From Clostridia bacterium (lineage in GTDB: Bacteria; Bacillota; Clostridia; Oscillospirales; Butyricicoccaceae), in assembly GCA_017560175.1 (NCBI GenBank), contig JAFYOK010000057.1, positions 1 through 9,847 on the forward strand: a stretch of DNA of 9,847 bases. The letters run 5' to 3'. Below are positions 5,717 to 9,847 of the stretch, piece by piece; position 1 is the stretch's first letter, and each line of letters opens with the position of its first letter. The notes below the pieces were generated by a model, which saw only the letters and a program-made list of their open reading frames with translations, was not told the origin of the DNA and searched no databases. The translations under genes and the position numbers were made by a program.

Positions 5717-6457
5717 ATGCCCAAAATCAATCTGACCTCTCCCCATGGCCGCCTGATCCCCTGTGATGTGCGCCTGCATGGAGAGGAGAAGCGTGTATGT
5801 ATCATTGCCCACGGTTTTGCCAGCTCCAAGGAGAGCTCCACAGCACAGATGCTGCTGGATCATCTGGAAAAGATGGGGCTGGGTGCCGTTGCTTTTGATT
5901 TCCCCTGCCATGGCACCAGTATTGCCGACTATAAGGCGCTGACCGTCGATGCCTGCCTGCAGGATATGGCCGCCGTTGAGGCTTATGTCATGGAAGCTGT
6001 TCCCGAAGCAGAGATCTGCCACTTTGGTTCCAGCTTTGGCGCTTATATGTCCATCCTGCGTATGGTGCAGGTCGATCAGCCCCGCCGCGCATTCCTGCGC
6101 TGTGCTGCCGTTGATATGAATCATGCCTTTGATGATGTTGCCGATGCCATTCAGGTGCAGATCAACCAGCTGGGTTATGCCATCTACGATCCCGGTTTCG
6201 GCCCCGGCCTCAAGCTGGATCCTGCCTTTTTCGACAGCCTCAAGGGTCGTTCGGTCTTTGAGATGGAGCTGCCCGAAGGCACAGCCATCGAGATGATCCA
6301 CGGTCTGGCCGATCCTGTTGTCAAGGTCGAGTCGGCAAAGGCCTATGCCGAAAAGATCGGCTGCCGCATCAACCTCATTCCCGGGGCTGACCACAGTATC
6401 GCCACACCCGAAGGCATCAGCACTCTGTTGGAGCGCACCGAGGTCTTCTTTCGCTAA
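5717..6457 (+). CDS. Alpha/beta-fold hydrolase (serine aminopeptidase/esterase-like)
   Basis: Cytosolic alpha/beta hydrolase of 246 aa without signal peptide. ATG 5717 has AAGGAG (5702-5707) 9 nt upstream. The visible core is an oxyanion loop AHGFASSKES (31-40), strand AVAFDFPCHGTS (57-68), nucleophile elbow G104-S-S106-F-G108, acid Asp199 in HGLADPVV, and base His226 in GADHSI. This complete Ser-Asp-His triad resembles the S33/'hydrolase_4' group, which cleaves small esters, lipids or peptides. It is only distantly similar to the hydrolase at 2466. The barnase lipoprotein follows after 19 nt, so the genes are probably co-transcribed, but no functional link to the toxin pair is evident. I found no convincing promoter in the 58 nt upstream. 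The fold is certain; the substrate is unknown. Confidence 0.92.
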   Translation: MPKINLTSPHGRLIPCDVRLHGEEKRVCIIAHGFASSKESSTAQMLLDHLEKMGLGAVAFDFPCHGTSIADYKALTVDACLQDMAAVEAYVMEAVPEAEICHFGSSFGAYMSILRMVQVDQPRRAFLRCAAVDMNHAFDDVADAIQVQINQLGYAIYDPGFGPGLKLDPAFFDSLKGRSVFEMELPEGTAIEMIHGLADPVVKVESAKAYAEKIGCRINLIPGADHSIATPEGISTLLERTEVFFR

Positions 6458-6476
6458 GGGTGGAGGATAAATAGCT

Positions 6477-7145
6477 ATGTTTAAGTTTCCCAAATTAAAA
6501 CGCAGCCTGGCGCTGACCCTGGCGCTGCTGCTTTCCTTCTCCCTCTTCGGATGTACCACCGAGGAGCTGGAGACCGCAGGGGAGATCATCGGCGCAGTCG
6601 CCGAGATCGCCGATGCCGCAATGAACAGCGAAGACAACAGCGGAGATGCCGAAGTGGATGCTGACCTATCGGAAAATCCGATAGATGAACAGCCTGTTTC
6701 AGAAGAAACGGATGCCCCGGAGCCGGAAGAAATCCCCGAAAACGAGGCCGAAACACCTGTCGTTCATGTCATCGAGCAGCCCGAAGCCGATGAGCCGGCT
6801 ATCGACCCCGACGGCATCTATACATCCAAGGAAGATGTTGCCCTTTATCTGTGGACTTACGGCGAACTGCCTGTCAATTTCATGACCAAAAATGAAGCCC
6901 GAAAATTGGGCTGGCAAGGCGGCGGTCTGGATGATTATGCTCCCGATATGTGCATCGGCGGCGACAGCTTCGGCAACCGCGAAGGCATCCTGCCCGATAC
7001 CTATAAATACATCGAATGTGACATCGACACCCTCAATAAAGATCAGCGCGGCGCCAAGCGTCTGGTCTTTTCCAAGGGATGCGAAGTGATCTATTATACC
7101 GACGACCATTACGAGAGCTTCGAGCTGCTCTATGGGGAGGAGTAA
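6477..7145 (+). CDS. Lipoprotein with barnase-type ribonuclease domain
   Basis: Predicted membrane-anchored guanyl-preferring RNase of 222 aa. ATG 6477 has GGAGG (6462-6466) 10 nt upstream. A basic n-region (KFPKLKR), a hydrophobic h-region and a lipobox LFGC with Cys26 indicate lipoprotein export. A long acidic, Glu/Pro-rich linker (about 27-112) follows, and then a full barnase domain (about 113-222). The domain keeps every catalytic residue of Bacillus amyloliquefaciens barnase: Lys138 (barnase K27, TKNEA), Glu180 (E73), Arg191 (R83), Arg195 (R87) and His211 (H102, DDHYESF). The signature IGGDSFGNREGILP is also kept. The barnase E73 loop is about two residues shorter here, and the domain has three Cys (159, 181, 202). 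The barstar gene begins 3 nt after the stop codon. Role as a secreted or surface toxin, or an extracellular nutritional RNase, is inferred. Confidence 0.95.
   Translation: MFKFPKLKRSLALTLALLLSFSLFGCTTEELETAGEIIGAVAEIADAAMNSEDNSGDAEVDADLSENPIDEQPVSEETDAPEPEEIPENEAETPVVHVIEQPEADEPAIDPDGIYTSKEDVALYLWTYGELPVNFMTKNEARKLGWQGGGLDDYAPDMCIGGDSFGNREGILPDTYKYIECDIDTLNKDQRGAKRLVFSKGCEVIYYTDDHYESFELLYGEE
7136..7142 (+). promoter_or_regulatory. Ribosome binding site of barstar embedded in the barnase gene
   Basis: GGAGGAG forms the last codons of the barnase gene immediately before its TAA (7143-7145), 6 nt upstream of the barstar ATG. This placement favours coupled translation and so co-production of inhibitor with toxin. 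Confidence 0.75.
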
Positions 7146-7148
7146 AAG

Positions 7149-7454
7149 ATGAAGAAAGCCATTCTGGAAGGGGCTTTGCTGGCCGGAGACCGGCAGAAAG
7201 CACACCTCCATCTGCAGCGTGCCCTTGATCTGCCCGACTATTACGGCTGTAATCTGGATGCCCTGTATGACTGCCTCAACGATGAGGCCGGACCGCTGGA
7301 GATCCTCATTCGCGACTGCGGCAGTATCCCAACCGGCAGCTACGGCACACGCATTGTCGAGACCATCTGCCAGGCCACCCAGGAAGTGGGCGGTCATGTC
7401 ATTCTGGAATACAGCGTTTCTCAGTATGAAGAGATGGACGAAAGCGACGAATAA
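7149..7454 (+). CDS. Barstar-family ribonuclease inhibitor
   Basis: Cytosolic inhibitor of 101 aa for the RNase encoded just upstream. The segment LPDYYGCNLDALYDCL (28-43) matches the barnase-binding helix region of barstar nearly residue for residue. Asp37 and Asp41 correspond to barstar D35 and D39, which plug the RNase active site, and Tyr31-Tyr32 to Y29-Y30. Tyr40 replaces W38. The N-terminal MKKAILEG also matches the first barstar strand. There is no signal peptide, so it would protect the cytoplasm from RNase before or during export. A short acidic tail (about residues 93-101) extends past the usual barstar end near 90 aa. The start is ATG 7149; the gene ends at a terminator. The pairing with barnase makes the assignment firm. 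Confidence 0.95.
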   Translation: MKKAILEGALLAGDRQKAHLHLQRALDLPDYYGCNLDALYDCLNDEAGPLEILIRDCGSIPTGSYGTRIVETICQATQEVGGHVILEYSVSQYEEMDESDE

Positions 7455-7466
7455 ATAATGGATTTT

Positions 7467-7494
7467 AAACGGGAGCACAAGCGTGCTCCCGTTT
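7467..7494 (+). terminator. Rho-independent terminator after barstar
   Basis: A perfect 12-bp stem (7467-7478 with 7483-7494) with loop AAGC ends in TTT followed by GCTATT. The stem is strong but the T-tract is short. It starts 12 nt after the barstar stop and closes the 5206-7454 gene group. Confidence 0.8.
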
Positions 7495-7521
7495 GCTATT
7501 CTACAGAGATGCCTGTATACT
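7493..7521 (+). promoter_or_regulatory. Promoter candidate of the lipase gene
   Basis: TTGCTA (7493-7498) and TATACT (7516-7521) are separated by 17 nt. The -35 abuts the foot of the barstar terminator. The leader to ATG 7556 would be about 28 nt. Confidence 0.6.
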
Positions 7522-7555
7522 ATAGACAGATAACAATGAACAGGAGAGCAAGCAA

Positions 7556-9847
7556 ATGAAACGTATAGGTATTCTGCTGATTTGTATACTGATGATGACC
7601 GGCGCACTCGGCACCCCGGCACAGGGAGCAGCTGAAAGGATGGATGCTGCCTTTGACACAGCCTATATCCCCTCAAATGCGCTGGAGGCGCGCAATGTGC
7701 CGGCGGCCATCTGTATGCAGGTGGGTGACGAGGAGCAGTGGCATACCTTCTACAATCCTGAAACGGCAAAAATGGCACTCGAGCTTTCGGAAGCCAGCTA
7801 CGGGATCGGGGAAGGCTATGGTTATGGATGGGAACTGACCATGAAGCAATATGGCTATCAGCAGCTGCAGTTTACCGAAAATAATGCGAAATATGCGGAA
7901 AAAACCTTTTTACATGGCTATAAAATCATTGAAAATGGTCAAATTCCCATGATGCCCAGAGCGGTCAATGCCATTATCGGCATTCGTCCGATGGAGTATA
8001 ACGGAAAGACTCGTTATGCCGTAGCAATTGCTTTTCGCGGCACCGACGTAACGGATCCGGAAGATTGGCTGGCCGACCTGAAAGCAATCAGCAACGACGA
8101 AGGTTTTCATTTGGGTATGGCCGAGAACGCCGACTTTTTCTGTGACGTCATCGGTGAATCGGTGGAGTTTACAGTGGGTGGCAAAACTTACAGCCTGAAC
8201 CGGATCATTGAGGAAATGCAGGAGCCCAACAGCAAGTTCTGCATGATTGTCACGGGTCATAGTCTGGGTGGTGGTCTGGCCAATCTGCTGGTTGGACGAA
8301 ATATGTATAATGCAGGTGTCCATCCTTCCAATGTGGCAGCTTATACCTTTGCAGCCGCTGCAACAGCTCCCGGCAGCTATAAGTATCCTCATGACAATAT
8401 TTATAACATCATCAATAAAGATGATCTGGTACCCGAGCTGACGGTTGCCATGCATAAGCAGATCGGCAGAAACTTTACTTATCAGCCCGATGATGCCTTC
8501 CGTATTGAGCATTACGGTGAGATTGCCGCAGACTATGACGGATTTGACAGTGGATGGTGGCGCACGGTTGGTTTTGCACTGAGTGGATTCAAGCCGCATA
8601 ATTTGAAAGCGGTCTACCGCCCCATTCTGGAGATCGTTTCGGCAGATATTGCAGAAGGAACCGCAGATGCACGGTCGGATTACTCCTGTTTCAGCACAGC
8701 GGGTTATAATAATTTCGGCCTCGGTGAGGCGGTCATCGATCCCTATACCTTCGGCCATTTCACCGATGAAGTCCTCAGCCCGGGTATGCGGTTCGAGGGC
8801 GGTGTATTGTGGATGGAGGATGATCTCAACCTGTCCGGCAGCCTGAAGATGAGTGCCCCCGACGATTATCTGCTGGTGGAGGGAGACCTGACCATCAGTG
8901 AGGGCAGCACAAACGATGAAAATCACCTGTCGGACGGTACACTGGAGCTACACGGTGATTTTTACACAACGACCGGCGACGGCTATTTTTATCATGCAAC
9001 CGGGAACCACCGCACCGTCTTTAACGGCAGCGGTGTGCAGACCGTTGCGACCAACGGCAACGACCAAAAGACCTGGTATGCCAACCTGCATATTCATAAT
9101 CCGAAGATCAATTTTCAGTCAGCCGTTCCCAATTTCCCATTGGGTGAGGATGCCGAACTGACGGACACGAATATACTGACCGTAGGTCATGAGATCGATC
9201 TGAATGGCTATACCCTGCAGCAGGCCGGCAGTTTGTCGACACGGACGATGATCATGGACGGCGGTACGCTGGAGGTCGGCAGTCATGCCGATGTGCATAC
9301 GATTACGATGCTGGACGGCATGATGACGGTTGGCGGTGATCTGGAGGTGCAGAGCTATCTGCCTTTTGCAGATGGCCAGGTTATAGTCGGGGGAGACTGC
9401 CGTCTGGAACGCAGCCTTCTTATGCAGGCAGAAGAAGATTATCTGCAGGTTGACGGAGATCTGTTCCTTTGGGCTATGAGCGACCAGGGGATTCCCGATG
9501 ATCATCTGTCGGCCGGTACGGTCGAGCTTAAGGGCGATCTGGATATTGACGGTTTTGGCACCTGCACGGCCAATGTCTATCGGGAGAGCGGCACCCACAA
9601 AACCATTCTCTCGGGCAGCGAGCCGCAGACCATTTGGTTTGCCAGAGCTGGAGGTGATAACCGTTTTGAAAATCTTTGCATCCGTAACCCACAGACACGC
9701 CTGTATCATCTCCAAGATGTTGGTCTGGGCGAGGATGCGGTCATCACGCTTGCAGATGGCGGCAATGAAGAGCGCATCTTTATAGAAGGTCTGCTCGATC
9801 TGAAAGAACATACGATGACCATCGATACCACGGCATGGACCAATACC
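7556..9847 (+). CDS. Secreted class 3 lipase with tandem beta-rich repeats, 3'-truncated by the window
   Basis: Extracellular lipase/esterase, 764 codons visible with no stop before the window edge. ATG 7556 has AGGAGA (7542-7547) 8 nt upstream. Residues 1-26 form a signal peptide (MKRIGILLIC onward) with a probable signal peptidase I site around AQGAA. The catalytic domain spans about 65-360. It has an oxyanion/strand motif AFRGTD (159-164) followed by DWLADL, a nucleophile elbow G234-H-S236-L-G238, Asp290 in NKDDLVPEL, and a candidate His348 in FKPHN. This is the class 3 lipase pattern. From about residue 411 the protein is Gly/Asp-rich and beta-repetitive, with two tandem units of roughly 195 residues; the second is incomplete here. 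No cell-wall anchor is visible because the C-terminus lies outside. Codon use looks more AT-tolerant than in the upstream genes. Confidence 0.93.
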   Translation, partial: MKRIGILLICILMMTGALGTPAQGAAERMDAAFDTAYIPSNALEARNVPAAICMQVGDEEQWHTFYNPETAKMALELSEASYGIGEGYGYGWELTMKQYGYQQLQFTENNAKYAEKTFLHGYKIIENGQIPMMPRAVNAIIGIRPMEYNGKTRYAVAIAFRGTDVTDPEDWLADLKAISNDEGFHLGMAENADFFCDVIGESVEFTVGGKTYSLNRIIEEMQEPNSKFCMIVTGHSLGGGLANLLVGRNMYNAGVHPSNVAAYTFAAAATAPGSYKYPHDNIYNIINKDDLVPELTVAMHKQIGRNFTYQPDDAFRIEHYGEIAADYDGFDSGWWRTVGFALSGFKPHNLKAVYRPILEIVSADIAEGTADARSDYSCFSTAGYNNFGLGEAVIDPYTFGHFTDEVLSPGMRFEGGVLWMEDDLNLSGSLKMSAPDDYLLVEGDLTISEGSTNDENHLSDGTLELHGDFYTTTGDGYFYHATGNHRTVFNGSGVQTVATNGNDQKTWYANLHIHNPKINFQSAVPNFPLGEDAELTDTNILTVGHEIDLNGYTLQQAGSLSTRTMIMDGGTLEVGSHADVHTITMLDGMMTVGGDLEVQSYLPFADGQVIVGGDCRLERSLLMQAEEDYLQVDGDLFLWAMSDQGIPDDHLSAGTVELKGDLDIDGFGTCTANVYRESGTHKTILSGSEPQTIWFARAGGDNRFENLCIRNPQTRLYHLQDVGLGEDAVITLADGGNEERIFIEGLLDLKEHTMTIDTTAWTNT
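8786..9847 (+). repeat. Tandem ~195-residue repeats in the lipase C-terminal region
   Basis: Unit 1 covers residues about 411-601 and unit 2 starts at about 602 and runs off the window. Matching pairs are DYLLVEGDL 437 / DYLQVDGDL 628, GTLELHGDF 461 / GTVELKGDL 654, HRTVFNGSGVQTV 485 / HKTILSGSEPQTI 681, ANLHIHNP 509 / ENLCIRNP 705, and LGEDAELT 529 / LGEDAVIT 724. Offsets are 191-196 residues. The short strand-turn pattern with repeated GDL suggests a beta-solenoid. DNA-level identity is low, so the duplication is old. Confidence 0.82.

Noticed and set aside
5687..6637. 316-aa minus-strand frame opposite the second hydrolase
   Set aside because: It is antisense to a gene with a complete catalytic triad and good ribosome binding site, and has no signals of its own.
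7577..7585. Possible lipobox LLIC at lipase residues 7-10
   Set aside because: The hydrophobic stretch before the Cys would be too short for a lipoprotein signal peptide. Hydrophobic residues continue past it to an ordinary signal peptidase I site.
6699..7778. 359-aa minus-strand frame across barnase, barstar and the lipase start
   Set aside because: It runs antisense through two unmistakable genes, a terminator and a promoter, and has no recognisable domain.
7910..8926. 338-aa minus-strand frame opposite the lipase
   Set aside because: It is antisense to the continuous lipase frame, which has a signal peptide, GHSLG and repeat structure.
9119..9811. 230-aa minus-strand frame near the right edge
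   Set aside because: It is antisense to the repeat region of the lipase frame, which stays open to the window end.

Overview
The window looks like the chromosome of a Gram-positive-type bacterium of the Bacillota, most likely a gut-type Clostridia. The grounds are strong AGGAGG-like ribosome binding sites, a TTG start behind a good Shine-Dalgarno, GC-rich hairpin terminators, oxalate/formate-antiporter-like (OFA-like) MFS carriers, a lipobox lipoprotein, and a barnase/barstar pair. The taxon is an inference. No tRNA, rRNA, IS element, CRISPR array or phage gene was seen.

Layout. (1) 1-3293, plus strand: two tandem paralogous MFS carriers. The first is cut by the left edge and ends at a UUCG-loop terminator. 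The second has its own promoter and is followed after 33 nt by a TTG-started alpha/beta hydrolase; a terminator shared with the convergent gene closes the block. (2) 3307-4806, minus strand: an unrecognised 309-aa protein with an internal duplication, and upstream of it a 155-aa HAD phosphatase of the 'soluble P-type ATPase' type. Each has its own terminator and promoter candidate. (3) 4807-5205: a 399-bp divergent intergenic region with an orphan terminator-like hairpin, TTTTGCAAA palindromes, two kinds of direct repeat at 11-bp spacing, and a strong extended -10 promoter. (4) 5206-7494, plus strand: an unrecognised helical 150-aa protein, a second alpha/beta hydrolase, a lipoprotein carrying a complete barnase-type ribonuclease domain, and its barstar-type inhibitor, closed by a terminator. 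(5) 7556 to the right edge: a secreted class 3 lipase fused to tandem beta-rich repeats. It is open at the window end, with 764 codons visible.

The most notable unit is the hydrolase / barnase-lipoprotein / barstar cluster at 5717-7454. The RNase appears tethered to the outer face of the membrane by a long acidic linker, and the inhibitor is cytosolic and closely coupled to it. The MFS block is probably for uptake or exchange of small carboxylate-like solutes (inferred from family only). The lipase is a separate surface or secreted enzyme with adhesin-like repeats.
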